Assembly (NCBI RefSeq): GCF_035593345.1
Contig: NZ_CP141606.1
Span: 4,526,001 to 4,590,000, forward strand
DNA length: 64,000 nt
Reading direction: 5' to 3'
Source: Lelliottia sp. JS-SCA-14
Lineage (GTDB): Bacteria > Pseudomonadota > Gammaproteobacteria > Enterobacterales > Enterobacteriaceae
Below are positions 1 to 9,237 of this stretch, one piece after another. The notes below the pieces were generated by a model. It saw nothing but the letters and a program-made list of their open reading frames with translations, was not told the origin of the DNA and made no database searches. Within the stretch, counting starts at the first letter, position 1. Every line of letters begins with the position of its first letter. The translations under genes were made by a program, and so were the position numbers.

Positions 1-841
1 TCAGCACAATCACCAGGCCCATCAGCACCACGGACTGCGCGGCAGAGGCCGAGAGATCCAGACCGGCAAAGCCTTCGCGATAGATTTTGTAGATAAGCGT
101 GGTGGTCGCCTGCACCGGTCCACCGGCGGTGGCGGCGTCGATCACCGGGAAGGTGTCGAAGAAGGCATAGACCAGGTTGACCACCAGCAGAAAGAAACTC
201 ACGGGTGCAATCAGCGGCAGCGCCAGTTTGAAGAAGCGGCGAATCGGCCCCGCGCCGTCAATCGCGGCGGCTTCGACCAGCGATCGCGGAATGGATTGCA
301 GGGCGGCGAAGAAGAACAGGAAGTTGTAGCTGATCTGCTTCCACACCGAGGCGAAGACCACCAGGAACATCGCCTGGCCGCTGTTCTGGGCGTGGTTCCA
401 GTCGTAGCCAAATTCACCGAGGAAATGGGTGATCAGCCCGCGCCCTGGGTTAAAGAGGAAGATCCACAGCACGGCGGCGACGGCGGGTGCCACGGCGTAG
501 GGCAGCAGCATCAGGGTCTGATACAGGCGGCTGCCGCGCACCACGTAATCCACCAGCGCGGCGAAAAACAGGGAGACCACGAGACCGCTGACGGTGACCA
601 GGGCGCTGAATTTGATCGTCGTCCAGAAGGAGTCGAGGTAATAGCTGTCGTGGAACAGCGCGGTGAAGTTATCCAGGCCGACAAACTGGCTGGAGAGCCC
701 GAACGGATCGACGCTTTGCACCGAGTACCACAGCGCTTCGCCCGCAGGCCAGATGAAAAAGATAACGGTGATAATCAGCTGCGGGGCGACCAGCAAATAG
801 GGCAGCCAGCGCGAACGGAATACCGGACGGGATGATGACAT
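1..841 (-). CDS. ugpA: UgpA, sn-glycerol-3-phosphate ABC transporter permease (partial)
   Basis: Inner-membrane permease of the UgpBAEC importer for sn-glycerol-3-phosphate and glycerophosphodiesters; it pairs with UgpE. The translation begins [17 protein letters not shown] and continues through several hydrophobic segments. The binding-protein-dependent permease loop [20 protein letters not shown] (the EAA motif that docks on the ATPase) is visible near position 235. The window edge removes roughly the last 15 of about 295 residues. It lies 159 bp downstream of ugpB on the same strand, the standard ugpBAEC order, with REP-type repeats in between. Identity is firm from recalled family sequence. 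Confidence 0.95.
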   Translation of the reverse strand, partial: MSSSRPVFRSRWLPYLLVAPQLIITVIFFIWPAGEALWYSVQSVDPFGLSSQFVGLDNFTALFHDSYYLDSFWTTIKFSALVTVSGLVVSLFFAALVDYVVRGSRLYQTLMLLPYAVAPAVAAVLWIFLFNPGRGLITHFLGEFGYDWNHAQNSGQAMFLVVFASVWKQISYNFLFFFAALQSIPRSLVEAAAIDGAGPIRRFFKLALPLIAPVSFFLLVVNLVYAFFDTFPVIDAATAGGPVQATTTLIYKIYREGFAGLDLSASAAQSVVLMGLVIVL

Positions 842-864
842 AGCGGGACTCTTTTCCAGAAAAC

Positions 865-993
865 GCCGGGTGGCGGCTTCGCCTTACCCGGCCTACAAGG
901 TGCATTTTCTCCCTCTCCCCGTGGGAGAGGGTTGGGGTGAGGGCATCAGCCCGCACTAAACCTGTAGGCCGGATAAGCGCAACGCCATCCGGC
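865..993. repeat. REP / CCCTCTCCC-unit / REP composite between ugpB and ugpA
   Basis: Three palindromic units fill the gap. A REP of the form GCCGGGTGGCGGC...CCGGCCTAC lies at 865-896, a CCCTCTCCCC/GGGAGAGGG palindrome with tail GGTGAGGGCATCAG at 911-956, and an oppositely oriented REP (GTAGGCCGG...CCGGC) at 964-993. The same arrangement recurs at 8500-9231 and 51221-51308. REPs after binding-protein genes often stabilise the upstream message, which would favour UgpB over UgpA; that role is inference. Confidence 0.85.
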
Positions 994-1000
994 AAAAGCA

Positions 1001-2317
1001 TTAAGACTTCGTCGACTGCTCAAAGCGGCGCAGCAGCTGATTCCCGCGCTCTACCGCGGAATCCAGCGCCTGCTGTGGCGTTTTCTTACCGGTCCAGACG
1101 CTTTCCAGCTCTTCATCCACAATGGTACGAATTTGCGGCATGTTGCCCAGACGCAGACCTTTGGTGAACGGTAACGGCGGCTTGTTCAGCATCTGGCGCG
1201 TGGCGATATCGGCACCTGGGTTTTTGTCGTAGAAGCCCTGCTCGCGCGTCAGGTCATAAGCGGCTTTGGTGATCGGCAGATAGCCGGTCTTCTGGTGCCA
1301 CTCGGCGGCGTTTTCAGGTTTCGCGAGGAAGTCGAGGAACTCCGCCACGCCTTTATAGGTGCCATTGTCTTTGCCCTGCATCACCCACAGGCTCGCTCCG
1401 CCGATGATGGCGTTCTGCGGCGCGCCTTTGACGTCGGCGTCGTAAGGCATCATGCCCACGCCGTAGTTGAATTTGGCGTAGTGACGGATATCCGCCAGCG
1501 ACCCGGAAGAGGCGGTAGTGATGGCGCAGTCGCCGTTGTAGAACTTCTCGGTGGATTCGTCTTTACGCCCGAAGTAGCTGAAATCGCCCTTCTTGTTCAG
1601 CGCTTCCAGTAGGGCGATGTGTTTCACCTGCTCCGGCTTGTTGAACTCGAGTACCGCGTCGGTGCCGTCAAAGCCGTTGTTTTTGGTGGCGACCGGCAGA
1701 CCGTGCCAGGCGCTGAAGTTTTCGATCTGGATCCAGCCCTGCCAGCCGCTGGCGTAGCCACACTTCATGCCCGCGGCTTTCAGTTTGGCGGTGTACTCCG
1801 CCAGATCCTGCCAGGTTTTCGGCGGCTGATCCGGGTTTAAACCGGCTTTTTTGAAGGCGTCTTTGTTGTAGTACAGCACCGGCGTGGAGCTGTTAAACGG
1901 CTGAGACAGCAAATGCCCGGTTTTTGAATCGGTGTAGTAACCGGACACCGTTGGCACGAACTGGGATTCATCGAAGTTAATGCCCGCGTCTTTAAACACT
2001 TCGTAGACCGGTTTGATCGCTTTAGAGGCCATCATGGTGGCGGTGCCGACTTCATACACCTGCAGCAGCGCCGGTGCGTTACCGGTACGGAACGCCGCGA
2101 TACCCGCGCTCAGGCTCTGCTCGTAGTTACCTTTGTACACCGGCACAATTTTGTAATCCGGGTGGGTGTCGTTGAAACGTTGCGCCAGGGAATCAACCTC
2201 TTTGCCCAACTCCCCTTCCATGGAATGCCAGAACGGAATCGTGGTGACAGCCATTGCGTTCGTCGCAAAAGCCAGACCGATTGCCAGACCCAAAGCTGTG
2301 TGTCGTAACGAAGTCAT
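1001..2317 (-). CDS. ugpB: UgpB, periplasmic glycerol-3-phosphate binding protein
   Basis: Periplasmic solute-binding protein that captures sn-glycerol-3-phosphate and glycerophosphocholine and delivers them to UgpAE. An N-terminal signal peptide ([23 protein letters not shown]) precedes mature [20 protein letters not shown], the hallmark N-terminus of this protein. I chose the ATG at 2317 rather than the one two codons upstream. It gives 438 residues, the E. coli length, and leaves about 6 nt between an AGAGAG Shine-Dalgarno and the start. A PhoB box lies at 2414-2431, so expression is expected under phosphate starvation. It is the first gene of the ugp operon. Confidence 0.97.
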   Translation of the reverse strand: MTSLRHTALGLAIGLAFATNAMAVTTIPFWHSMEGELGKEVDSLAQRFNDTHPDYKIVPVYKGNYEQSLSAGIAAFRTGNAPALLQVYEVGTATMMASKAIKPVYEVFKDAGINFDESQFVPTVSGYYTDSKTGHLLSQPFNSSTPVLYYNKDAFKKAGLNPDQPPKTWQDLAEYTAKLKAAGMKCGYASGWQGWIQIENFSAWHGLPVATKNNGFDGTDAVLEFNKPEQVKHIALLEALNKKGDFSYFGRKDESTEKFYNGDCAITTASSGSLADIRHYAKFNYGVGMMPYDADVKGAPQNAIIGGASLWVMQGKDNGTYKGVAEFLDFLAKPENAAEWHQKTGYLPITKAAYDLTREQGFYDKNPGADIATRQMLNKPPLPFTKGLRLGNMPQIRTIVDEELESVWTGKKTPQQALDSAVERGNQLLRRFEQSTKS

Positions 2318-2413
2318 TGTCATCTCTCTTTATTGTGCCGGATGCGCGATATCACGCGTTTTATGCTCGCGAGGTAACATGACATGCTCGAATGACAGAA
2401 AAATAACTGTTTA

Positions 2414-2431
2414 TTTACAGAATGATGACAG
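2414..2431 (-). promoter_or_regulatory. Pho box upstream of ugpB
   Basis: Read on the minus strand the site is CTGTCAT-CATT-CTGTAAA, two 7-bp half-sites with a 4-bp spacer, a near-perfect match to the PhoB consensus. It lies about 97 bp upstream of the ugpB start. A further CTGTCATT sits nearer the gene at 2390-2397. PhoB control of ugpB is established in E. coli; its use here is inferred from the site. Confidence 0.8.
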
Positions 2432-2480
2432 GCAGGGGTCAGGGGAATGATGGAATGGTGACGGTTGCATGGCAAAAAAA

Positions 2481-2512
2481 GCCGGGTGGCGGCTGCGCCT
2501 TACCCGGCCTAC
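2481..2512. repeat. REP element
   Basis: Single palindromic unit GCCGGGTGGCGGC...ACCCGGCCTAC directly beyond the end of the small secreted-protein gene. Confidence 0.85.
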
Positions 2513-2515
2513 GAT

Positions 2516-2785
2516 TCAAAATGACGACGGGTAATAGGGTTTGCCTGATTCCAGACTTTTGTGTTGTCGATTGTCTTCCCGCCGCTTCTGCTCTTTCTGG
2601 ATATCGGTTTTCTGGTCCTGATAACCCGGGCAGACAGACGACTGTAAGATTTCACACGGATCCTGTTTGTTTTCGTCCGGCTTATTGGGCTCCTGCCAGA
2701 TGGAAGGGTCGCGTGGGTTAATGTTCTCTGCAGCGTTTGCCGTAAGACAGCATGCCGCGAGGGCAAACAGATAGATACGTTTCAT
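2516..2785 (-). CDS. Small secreted protein of unknown function (89 aa)
   Basis: I do not recognise this family. The first 18 or so residues (MKRIYLFALAACCLTANA) are a good signal peptide with an ANA-A cleavage site. The mature part of about 70 residues is polar and rich in Lys, Gln, Asp and Pro, with two cysteines (CEILQSSVC) spaced to form a disulphide. A strong Shine-Dalgarno, AAGGAG, lies about 6 nt before the ATG at 2785. It stands alone between ugpB and livF, flanked on both sides by REP units, and I know of no E. coli K-12 gene at this position. Likely periplasmic; it could be a lineage-specific gene. Confidence 0.65.
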   Translation of the reverse strand: MKRIYLFALAACCLTANAAENINPRDPSIWQEPNKPDENKQDPCEILQSSVCPGYQDQKTDIQKEQKRREDNRQHKSLESGKPYYPSSF

Positions 2786-2806
2786 CCCGATCTCCTTTCA
2801 GGGTTT

Positions 2807-2836
2807 GTAGGCCCGGTAAGCGCAGCGCCACCGGGC
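2807..2836. repeat. REP element between livF and the small secreted gene
   Basis: GTAGGCCCGGTAAGCGCAGC...CCACCGGGC palindrome, 13 bp beyond the livF stop codon; also lies in the promoter-side flank of the 89-aa gene. Confidence 0.8.
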
Positions 2837-2849
2837 AACAACAGACGGC

Positions 2850-3563
2850 TCAGCCGCCCAAATACGCACTCCGCACCGCTTCGTTCGCCAGCAGCGCGTC
2901 GCCGGTATCGGAAAGCACCACGTGGCCGTTCTCCAGCACGTAGCCGCGATCCGCGAGCTTCAGCGCCTGGTTGGCGTTCTGCTCGACGAGGAAGATGGTC
3001 ATCCCCTCTTTGCGCAGCTGCTCGATGGTGTCGAAAATCTGCTGAATGATAATTGGCGCGAGGCCGAGCGACGGCTCGTCCAACAGCAGCAGGCGCGGCT
3101 GACTCATCAGCGCACGGCCAATCGCCAGCATCTGCTGTTCACCGCCGGACATGGTGCCTGCGCGCTGAATGCGGCGTTCGTACAGACGCGGGAAGAGTTC
3201 ATACACGCGCTTGATGCGGGTCTGATACTGATCGCGCTCGGCAAAGAAGCCGCCCATCGCCAGGTTCTCTTCCACCGTCATCCGGGAAAACACCCGGCGA
3301 CCTTCGGGAACAATCGCCACCGCTTCACGCATGATTTTGGCGGTCTGCCAGTCGGTGATGTCTTTCCCGTCAAAGACGATGCGCCCGCTGGTGGCACGCG
3401 GATCGCCGCACAGGGTGCCGAGCAGCGTGGTTTTCCCCGCGCCGTTGGCCCCGATGAGCGTCACGATCTCGCCCTGATTGATATGCAGGCTGACGTCGTG
3501 CAGCGCCTGAATCTTGCCGTAGTGGGCATTCACATTGTCAAAAGATAACATCGCTTTTTCCAT
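2850..3563 (-). CDS. livF: LivF, branched-chain amino acid ABC transporter ATPase
   Basis: One of two cytoplasmic ATPases powering leucine, isoleucine, valine (and phenylalanine) import through LivHM. Walker A GANGAGKTT, signature MSGGEQQML and Walker B LLLLDEP are all visible. I start it at the ATG at 3563 (MEKAMLSFDNVNAHYG), giving 237 residues as in E. coli. A GTGAGG Shine-Dalgarno lies 6 nt upstream inside the end of livG. The longer frame from 3575 would add four residues without better signals. It is the last gene of livKHMGF, one nucleotide beyond the livG stop. Confidence 0.96.
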   Translation of the reverse strand: MEKAMLSFDNVNAHYGKIQALHDVSLHINQGEIVTLIGANGAGKTTLLGTLCGDPRATSGRIVFDGKDITDWQTAKIMREAVAIVPEGRRVFSRMTVEENLAMGGFFAERDQYQTRIKRVYELFPRLYERRIQRAGTMSGGEQQMLAIGRALMSQPRLLLLDEPSLGLAPIIIQQIFDTIEQLRKEGMTIFLVEQNANQALKLADRGYVLENGHVVLSDTGDALLANEAVRSAYLGG

Positions 3564-3564
3564 T

Positions 3565-4332
3565 TTATGCCTCACCCAGATAGGCGCGGATCACGTCTGG
3601 GTTATGTCGGATTTCATCAGGCGTGCCGTTCGCCAGCGGCGTGCCCTGGTTGACCACGTAGATACGATCGGAGATGCCCATCACCAGTTTCATATCGTGC
3701 TCAATCAGCAGAATGGTGGTGTCGTGATGGTTACGCAGCTCGACGATCAGCTCGTCCAGCTCTTTGGTCTCTTTCGGGTTCAGACCAGCGGCAGGTTCAT
3801 CGAGCATCAGGATTTCCGGCTGCGTCACCATGCAGCGGACAATCTCCAGACGACGCTGATCGCCATAGGCCAGGTTGCTCGCCTGACGGTTGGCGTGCTG
3901 CAGCAGGCCGATACGATCGAGCCAGGTGGCGGCGCGATCCAGGGCTTCGCTCTGCGCGCGGCGGAAGGCCGGGGTTTTCAGCAGGCCGGAGAAGACACCG
4001 CTTTTCAGCTGCTGATGTTGCGCCACCAGCAGGTTTTCAATCACCGTCATCTCGCGGAACAGACGCACGTGCTGGAAGGTACGCACCACGCCCATGCGGG
4101 CAATTTGCTGGCCCGGCAGTCCTTCAAGATGCTGATCGCGCAGCATGATGGTCCCGCCCGTCGGTTTGTAGAAACCGGTCAGGCAGTTGAACACCGTGGT
4201 TTTCCCCGCGCCGTTCGGGCCAATCAGGGAGACAATCTCTTTCGGGAACAGGTCCAGCGAGACGTTATTGACCGCCAGCAGGCCGCCAAAACGCATCATC
4301 AGGCCGTTCACGGATAATAATGGCTGACTCAT
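3565..4332 (-). CDS. livG: LivG, branched-chain amino acid ABC transporter ATPase
   Basis: Partner ATPase to LivF on the cytoplasmic face of the LivHM permease. Visible motifs are Walker [10 protein letters not shown] and Walker [11 protein letters not shown], with [11 protein letters not shown] in the signature region, which is typical of the LivG subfamily rather than canonical LSGGQ. The 255 residues match the E. coli length. It overlaps livM by 4 bp (ATGA), indicating translational coupling. Confidence 0.96.
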   Translation of the reverse strand: MSQPLLSVNGLMMRFGGLLAVNNVSLDLFPKEIVSLIGPNGAGKTTVFNCLTGFYKPTGGTIMLRDQHLEGLPGQQIARMGVVRTFQHVRLFREMTVIENLLVAQHQQLKSGVFSGLLKTPAFRRAQSEALDRAATWLDRIGLLQHANRQASNLAYGDQRRLEIVRCMVTQPEILMLDEPAAGLNPKETKELDELIVELRNHHDTTILLIEHDMKLVMGISDRIYVVNQGTPLANGTPDEIRHNPDVIRAYLGEA

Positions 4333-5606
4333 GCCTGCTCTCCTTTCGCTTGCCCGTTCTTCAGCTTCAACTGTGGACGGGTCATCGGCAGCAAGCCCTG
4401 CGGACGCCAGATCATCATCAGTACCATCAAACCACCCAGCATTGACATGCTGTATTCGTTAAAGTCACGCATCAGCTCGCGAGAAACCACCAGCAGGATC
4501 GCCGCGAGGATCACCGCAAACTGCGAGCCCATCCCGCCGAGCACCACGATAGCGAGCACGAAGGCCGATTCGGCGAAGGTGAAGGATTCCGGGCTGACGA
4601 AGCCCTGGCGTGCGGCAAACAGGGTTCCGGCAAAACCGGCGAACGCGGCGCTGATGGTAAAGGCGGTCAGCTTGATGCGCGTCGGGTTCAGGCCCAGGGA
4701 GCGGCAGGCGATTTCATCTTCGCGCAGCGCTTCCCACGCGCGGCCCAGCGGCATACGCAGCAGGCGGTTAATCACGAACAGCGTAATCACCACCAGCAGC
4801 AGCGCCACCAGATAGAGCCAAATCACACGGTCGGACGGATCGTACTTCACGCCGAAGAAGTTGCTGAAAGTATCCCAGCCCCCTTCGCGTGCGGAACGGC
4901 TGAACTCGAGGCCGAAGAAGGTCGGTTTCGGGATCTGGCTGATGCCGTTCGGGCCGCCGGTCACTTCGGTGTTGTTGAGTAGCAGGATACGGACGATTTC
5001 GCCGAAGCCTAAGGTCACAATCGCCAGATAGTCGCCGCGCAGGCGCAGCACCGGGAAGCCGAGCAGGAAACCGGCGGCGGCAGAGACCAGGCCCGCCAGC
5101 GGCAGACAGGTCCAGAAGCCCAGCCCGTAATAGTGGTTCAGCAGCGCGAAGGTGTAAGCACCGATAGCGTAAAACCCACCGTAGCCCAGCACCAGCAGGC
5201 CCGACAGACCGACCACCACGTTCAGACCGAGGCCCAGGATCACGTAGATCATGGTCAGGGTGGCGATATCCACCGTCCCACGCGAGACCACGAACGGCCA
5301 GGCAACAGCGGCCACCAGCAGTGCCACGAGGAACAGCTTCTGTTTAACGGTCGAACCATCAATCGCAGGCAGCACAAATTTCGGGCCGGAGACGTTTTTC
5401 AACGTCTTCTGGAACACCGGACGCAGCAGCTGGAACAGGAACACCACGGCGGTGCCGACAAACACCCACTGCCAGCGGATATCCGCGGCGGTATCGACCA
5501 CCAGTTTGGTGCCATCCAGTTCTAACTGCACGCCCATAAAGACGCCCGCAAGGACGAAGAACATGGCGGCAGAGAGGAGCGCCATCGCAAAATGCATCGG
5601 TTTCAT
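4329..5606 (-). CDS. livM: LivM, branched-chain amino acid permease
   Basis: Inner-membrane permease of the LIV-I/LS systems, heterodimer partner of LivH. It has 425 residues, as in E. coli. An N-terminal hydrophobic region is followed by the conserved core [20 protein letters not shown] and the ATPase-docking segment around [20 protein letters not shown]. It overlaps both neighbours by 4 bp (livH upstream, livG downstream), so the transporter core is translated as a coupled set. Confidence 0.96.
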   Translation of the reverse strand: MKPMHFAMALLSAAMFFVLAGVFMGVQLELDGTKLVVDTAADIRWQWVFVGTAVVFLFQLLRPVFQKTLKNVSGPKFVLPAIDGSTVKQKLFLVALLVAAVAWPFVVSRGTVDIATLTMIYVILGLGLNVVVGLSGLLVLGYGGFYAIGAYTFALLNHYYGLGFWTCLPLAGLVSAAAGFLLGFPVLRLRGDYLAIVTLGFGEIVRILLLNNTEVTGGPNGISQIPKPTFFGLEFSRSAREGGWDTFSNFFGVKYDPSDRVIWLYLVALLLVVITLFVINRLLRMPLGRAWEALREDEIACRSLGLNPTRIKLTAFTISAAFAGFAGTLFAARQGFVSPESFTFAESAFVLAIVVLGGMGSQFAVILAAILLVVSRELMRDFNEYSMSMLGGLMVLMMIWRPQGLLPMTRPQLKLKNGQAKGEQA

Positions 5607-6529
5607 ACTTTCTCTACCTCCGGACGACCCAGGATCCCGGTAGGCATCACCAGCAGCACCAGAATCAGCAGGGCGAACGACACCACGTCTTTATATTCGG
5701 TACTCAGGTACGCCGAGGAGAGCGCTTCGGCCACGCCCAGAATCAGGCCGCCGATCATCGCGCCAGGAATACTGCCGATCCCACCCAGAACCGCGGCGGT
5801 GAAGGCTTTCATCCCGGCCATAAAGCCGATGTACGGGTTGATCACGCCGTAGAACTGACCGAGCAGCACGCCCGCGACGGCGGCCATCGCTGCTCCAATC
5901 ACAAAGGTCAGGGCGATCACGCGATCGGTGTTAATCCCGAGCAGGCTGGCCATTTTCAGATCTTCTGCGCAGGCGCGGCAGGCGCGGCCCATGCGGGAGT
6001 AGCGGATGAAAATGGTCAGCGCCAGCATCGCCAGGAAGGTCACAATCCAGATAACCAACTGCATGGTGGTGATAGACGCCGAGAAGTTTTCGCTGGCTCC
6101 GACAATCCACTGGCCGTTGAACAGGCTTGGCAGCGCCACGTCGCGCGACCCTTCCGTCAGGCTGACGTAGTTTTGCAGGAAGATGGACATCCCGATGGCG
6201 GAGATGAGCGCAATCAGACGCTTGGAGCTGCGCACGGGGCGATAGGCCACGCGCTCGATGCTCCAGCCGTAGGCGCTGGCAATCACAATCGCGCCGACAA
6301 ACCCGGCACCTACCAGCAGCCAGCTGCTGTCGATGCCCATCATCATCAGGGCGGCAATGATCATAAAGGAGACATAGCTGCCGATCATATAGACCTCGCC
6401 GTGGGCGAAGTTGATCATGCCGATAATGCCGTAAACCATGGTGTAGCCGATGGCGATCAGCGCGTAGGTGCTTCCCAGCGTGACGCCGTTAAACATCTGC
6501 TGCAAGAAATAGAGAAACTGCTCGGACAT
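5603..6529 (-). CDS. livH: LivH, branched-chain amino acid permease
   Basis: Inner-membrane permease subunit, 308 residues as in E. coli. Conserved features include the N-terminal [20 protein letters not shown], the [13 protein letters not shown] loop and [19 protein letters not shown]. An AAGG Shine-Dalgarno lies 7 nt before the ATG. A 47-bp gap separates it from livK and contains a GC-rich hairpin, which may set the lower expression of the membrane genes relative to the binding protein. Confidence 0.96.
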   Translation of the reverse strand: MSEQFLYFLQQMFNGVTLGSTYALIAIGYTMVYGIIGMINFAHGEVYMIGSYVSFMIIAALMMMGIDSSWLLVGAGFVGAIVIASAYGWSIERVAYRPVRSSKRLIALISAIGMSIFLQNYVSLTEGSRDVALPSLFNGQWIVGASENFSASITTMQLVIWIVTFLAMLALTIFIRYSRMGRACRACAEDLKMASLLGINTDRVIALTFVIGAAMAAVAGVLLGQFYGVINPYIGFMAGMKAFTAAVLGGIGSIPGAMIGGLILGVAEALSSAYLSTEYKDVVSFALLILVLLVMPTGILGRPEVEKV

Positions 6530-6547
6530 AAGAAAACCTTTTTATAA

Positions 6548-6568
6548 CCGCCCGTTTTGCGCGGGCGG
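6548..6568 (-). other. Intercistronic hairpin between livK and livH
   Basis: CCGCCCG (6548-6554) and CGGGCGG (6562-6568) form a perfect 7-bp GC stem with a 7-nt loop. In the direction of transcription it is followed by an A-rich stretch holding the livH ribosome-binding site, not a T-run. It is therefore better read as a partial attenuator or 3'-end protector than a full terminator. Confidence 0.5.
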
Positions 6569-6576
6569 CGGGATGA

Positions 6577-7686
6577 TTATTTGGCTACCGTGGAAGATCC
6601 ATCGGCGTGCCATTGGAAGACACCAAATTCAAATCCCTTTAGATCGCCTTTCTCATCCCAGTTCAGCGGCCCAATCACGGTATCAGCACCGTGTGCTTTC
6701 AAATCTTTGACTAAATCCAGCGGCTCTTTGCTGCCGGTACGTTCCAGAGCGGTCGCCAGGGACTGCACCGCCGCGTAGGTGATCCAGACGTACGGACCGC
6801 TCGGATCTTTCTTCTGCGCTTTGAGCGCCTCTACGATAGCTTTGTTCGCCGGTTCCTGGTCATAGCGTTTTGGCATCGTCACCAGCATGCCTTCGCCCGC
6901 ATCGCCCGCGATGTTCGACAGGGACGCGTTACCCACGCCTTCCGGGCCCATGAACTGGGTTTTCAGACCGGTCGCGCGCGCCTGGCGCAGCATCTGTCCC
7001 ATCTCCGGGTAGTAGCCGCCGTAGTAAACGAAATCGATATTCTCTTTTTGCAGACGGGCCAGCAGCGCGGAGAAATCTTTCTCACCGGCGGTGATGCCGT
7101 CGAAGAAGACCACGTTCGCGCCGCCTTTTTTCAGGCCGTCCTGGACGGAACGCGCCAGGCCTTCGCCGTACTGCTGTTTATCGTGAATGATCGCGATGCG
7201 CTGCGGCTTCACTTTATCGAGGATGTACTTCGCGGCAGTCGGGCCCTGGGAGGAGTCCAGACCGGCGGTACGCATAATGTGCTGGTAGCCACGCTGCGTC
7301 AGCTCCGGATTCGTCGCCCCAGGCGTGATCATCAGAATACCTTCGTCTTCGTAGATATCGGAAGCTGGCTGAGTCGAGGACGAGCACAGGTGGCCGATCA
7401 CGTACTGGATGCCGTCGTTAACGATTTTGTTAGCCACGGCGACGGCTTGTTTTGGATCGCAGGCGTCGTCGTATTCCACGCCAACCAGCTTATCCCCTTT
7501 GATGCCGCCTTTGGCGTTGATGTCTTTGATCGCCTGACGTGCGCCGTTGAACTCCATATCGCCCCACTGGGCAACCGGACCGGACATGGCACCGACGACG
7601 GCAACTTTAATGTCTTCCGCCATGGCTGCCTGCGAAATCGCTAATGCAACCATTCCCGCGATTAATGCTTTCGCGTTCCTTTTCAT
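6577..7686 (-). CDS. livK: LivK, leucine-specific periplasmic binding protein
   Basis: High-affinity leucine-binding protein (LS-BP) that feeds LivHMGF. A signal peptide ([23 protein letters not shown]) precedes [20 protein letters not shown]. The cysteine pair in DDACDPKQ and GHLCSSSTQ forms the family disulphide. The ATG at 7686 gives 369 residues, the E. coli length; an upstream in-frame ATG at 7746 would add 20 non-signal residues and was rejected. [16 protein letters not shown] marks it as LivK rather than LivJ. First gene of livKHMGF; in E. coli the operon is repressed by Lrp with leucine. Confidence 0.96.
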   Translation of the reverse strand: MKRNAKALIAGMVALAISQAAMAEDIKVAVVGAMSGPVAQWGDMEFNGARQAIKDINAKGGIKGDKLVGVEYDDACDPKQAVAVANKIVNDGIQYVIGHLCSSSTQPASDIYEDEGILMITPGATNPELTQRGYQHIMRTAGLDSSQGPTAAKYILDKVKPQRIAIIHDKQQYGEGLARSVQDGLKKGGANVVFFDGITAGEKDFSALLARLQKENIDFVYYGGYYPEMGQMLRQARATGLKTQFMGPEGVGNASLSNIAGDAGEGMLVTMPKRYDQEPANKAIVEALKAQKKDPSGPYVWITYAAVQSLATALERTGSKEPLDLVKDLKAHGADTVIGPLNWDEKGDLKGFEFGVFQWHADGSSTVAK

Positions 7687-8110
7687 CTGTGAATCCCCAT
7701 TCGTGACGTGATGTATATATTTTGTTTTATTATGGTTAAAAAGCATTCTGTACTTTTAATGAACAACGCTATTTTTACCAGTGCCTTTAATGGTTTAGCG
7801 CAGTTTTTTGCTAAAAACCAGACTAAAATCTCTATTTTTCAGGCGATTAAGCAAAGATAATATTCTGAAATCCGACAGAGATAAACAAATAAAAGTGCAG
7901 TTTGCAGCATAAAATAACGGTACAAAGCGCCGAATAAAACACTGCCTTTCAGGTTAAAATTCTGCTTAATTTTCGATCCATGCATTTTCGCACTGCACAT
8001 CGCGCTGCTAAAAAAGTAATCACCTGGAGAATGGTTTAAAAAAGGGGAAGCCGCTGGCGAGATAAATTGAGTACACTGCCTTTATTCTTTCTGATTTGGA
8101 CAAGCAGCTA
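7687..8110. other. livK / panM divergent intergenic region (424 bp)
   Basis: AT-rich DNA between divergently transcribed genes, so it must hold the promoters of livK and panM. I see no reading frame of note. In the livK leader, TGGTTTAGC (7791-7799) and GCTAAAAACCA (7810-7820) could form an imperfect hairpin. Lrp sites are expected from E. coli, but I cannot place one with confidence. Confidence 0.5.
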
Positions 8111-8494
8111 ATGAAACTGACCATCCTTCGTCTGGTGTCCTTTAGCGACCAGGATCATATCGACCTGGGCAAGATCTGGCCGGAATATTCCCCTTCCTCA
8201 CTGGCCGTGGATGATATTCACCGTATCTATGCCGCCCGCTTTAACGAGCGTCTGCTGGGCGCGGTGCGCGTGACCCTGAGCGGCAGCGAAGGCGCGCTGG
8301 ACTCCCTGCGTGTGCGCGAAATCACCCGCCGTCGCGGCGTCGGGCAATATCTGATTGAAGAGGTGATTCGCGACAACCCGGACGTCTCCTCCTGGTGGAT
8401 GGCGGATGTCGGCGTGGAAGACCGCGCGGTGATGACCGCATTTATGCAGGCGCTGGGGTTTGTGGAGCGGGAGAGCGGCTGGCAGCGGCGTTAA
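8111..8494 (+). CDS. panM: PanM (PanZ), PanD maturation factor, GNAT fold
   Basis: Acetyltransferase-fold protein that binds acetyl-CoA/CoA and triggers self-cleavage of aspartate decarboxylase PanD into its active pyruvoyl form, linking pantothenate synthesis to CoA level. The 127 residues from the ATG at 8111 (MKLTILRLVSFSDQ) match E. coli PanM in length. The CoA-binding segment RVREITRRRGVGQYLIEEV corresponds to the GNAT R/Q-x-x-G-x-G/A loop. An in-frame ATG 15 bp upstream was rejected on length. It is divergent from livK, as in E. coli. Confidence 0.95.
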   Translation: MKLTILRLVSFSDQDHIDLGKIWPEYSPSSLAVDDIHRIYAARFNERLLGAVRVTLSGSEGALDSLRVREITRRRGVGQYLIEEVIRDNPDVSSWWMADVGVEDRAVMTAFMQALGFVERESGWQRR

Positions 8495-8499
8495 AAAAA

Positions 8500-8531
8500 G
8501 CCGGGTGGCGGCTGCGCCTTACCCGGCCTAC
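8500..8531. repeat. REP element after panM
   Basis: GCCGGGTGGCGGC...ACCCGGCCTAC palindrome 5 bp beyond the panM stop. It forms the left part of a REP/CCCTCTCCC/REP composite that the 605-bp element interrupts. Confidence 0.85.
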
Positions 8532-8542
8532 AAGTTCAACGC

Positions 8543-9147
8543 AAAACGGCAACCAAAGGTTGTAATGCTGGTCAGTTAAGCATCTGAGGTTATTCCGTTC
8601 ACCTTATGTTCAGCAGAATATAATGGCGTCTTAACCTGTGAACGTGACAAGGGGGCTGCGCGGCCCCCTTGTCAATCCCCGCGCCCCGCCATGAAATCGG
8701 TGCTTCGCACTGCGCACACCTCCCGGCCCGCTGCCTGCGGGGACCCATACCGGTGCCACATTCAGACGGCTGTAAAGCTGGAGGGAGCGTGAGTCCGGCT
8801 GAAAATCGCCGAAGCGTTTCCTGGAGGCCGGGTCGAGGCGCAGGGAAGCGCCGAGAGGGTGCGACCTGCATGGATGCAGGATCGCGCCCGACCCGATAGC
8901 CGCAAGGAATAAGCTGAGGGCACCGCGAAGCGGCGATTTTCTTTGCCGGGAGCCGGGGTTGCCAGGGTGGTGGCGATTGAGCCACCCTGGCACGTTCACC
9001 GCAGAGTGATAGACCGGAAGCAGAGGAACGAAAGTGAACGGAACAATTCCACTGATGCCATAAAGGTCCTGGAGCAAGCAACATAATAAATTTAAATTCA
9101 TTATGTTGCTTAACTGACTGGTATTAAAACCAAAGGTTGCCGTTTTT
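8543..9147. mobile_element. Putative non-autonomous (MITE-like) structured element, ~605 bp
   Basis: The ends are imperfect terminal inverted repeats of about 40 bp. The left end (8543-8582) and the reverse complement of the right end (9108-9147) share AAAACGGCAACC and GTCAGTTAAGCA, about 33 of 40 positions in all. A second nested pair follows: TTCCGTTCAC (8593-8602) and GTGAACGGAA (9034-9043). The interior is GC-rich and holds strong hairpins: GACAAGGGGG/CCCCCTTGTC (8646-8673), GCCAGGGTGG/CCACCCTGGC (8961-8991) and an AT-rich palindrome at 9077-9110. No convincing gene or transposase is present. It sits where the panM-side REP would normally be followed within about 10-15 bp by the CCCTCTCCC unit, so it looks inserted. 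I recall similar conceptual translations in other enterobacterial annotations, suggesting a dispersed family; unverified. No clear target duplication is visible. Confidence 0.6.
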
Positions 9148-9150
9148 AGG

Positions 9151-9231
9151 CCCTCTCCCAAAGGGAGAGGGCCAGGGTGAGGGCATCAGACCGCACTTCC
9201 CGTAGGCCCGGATCGCTGCGCGCCACCGGGC
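9151..9231. repeat. CCCTCTCCC palindromic unit plus REP before livJ
   Basis: CCCTCTCCCAAAGGGAGAGGG with tail GGTGAGGGCATCAGACCGCAC (9151-9196) is followed by a REP unit GTAGGCCCGG...CCACCGGGC (9202-9231). It ends 6 bp before the livJ stop codon, so it lies in the 3' untranslated region of livJ. Confidence 0.8.
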
Positions 9232-9237
9232 ATTTAA

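Noticed and set aside
8858..8900. GTGCGACC motif resembling a group II intron 5' end
   Set aside because: No domain V hairpin, no maturase and no exon-binding pattern could be found; the match is short enough to be chance.
8599..9161. Two overlapping minus-strand frames (161 and 176 codons) within the structured element
   Set aside because: They run through hairpins and the terminal repeat, are Arg/Pro/Ser-rich in a low-complexity way, and have no ribosome-binding site. Both appear to be chance frames in GC-rich non-coding DNA.
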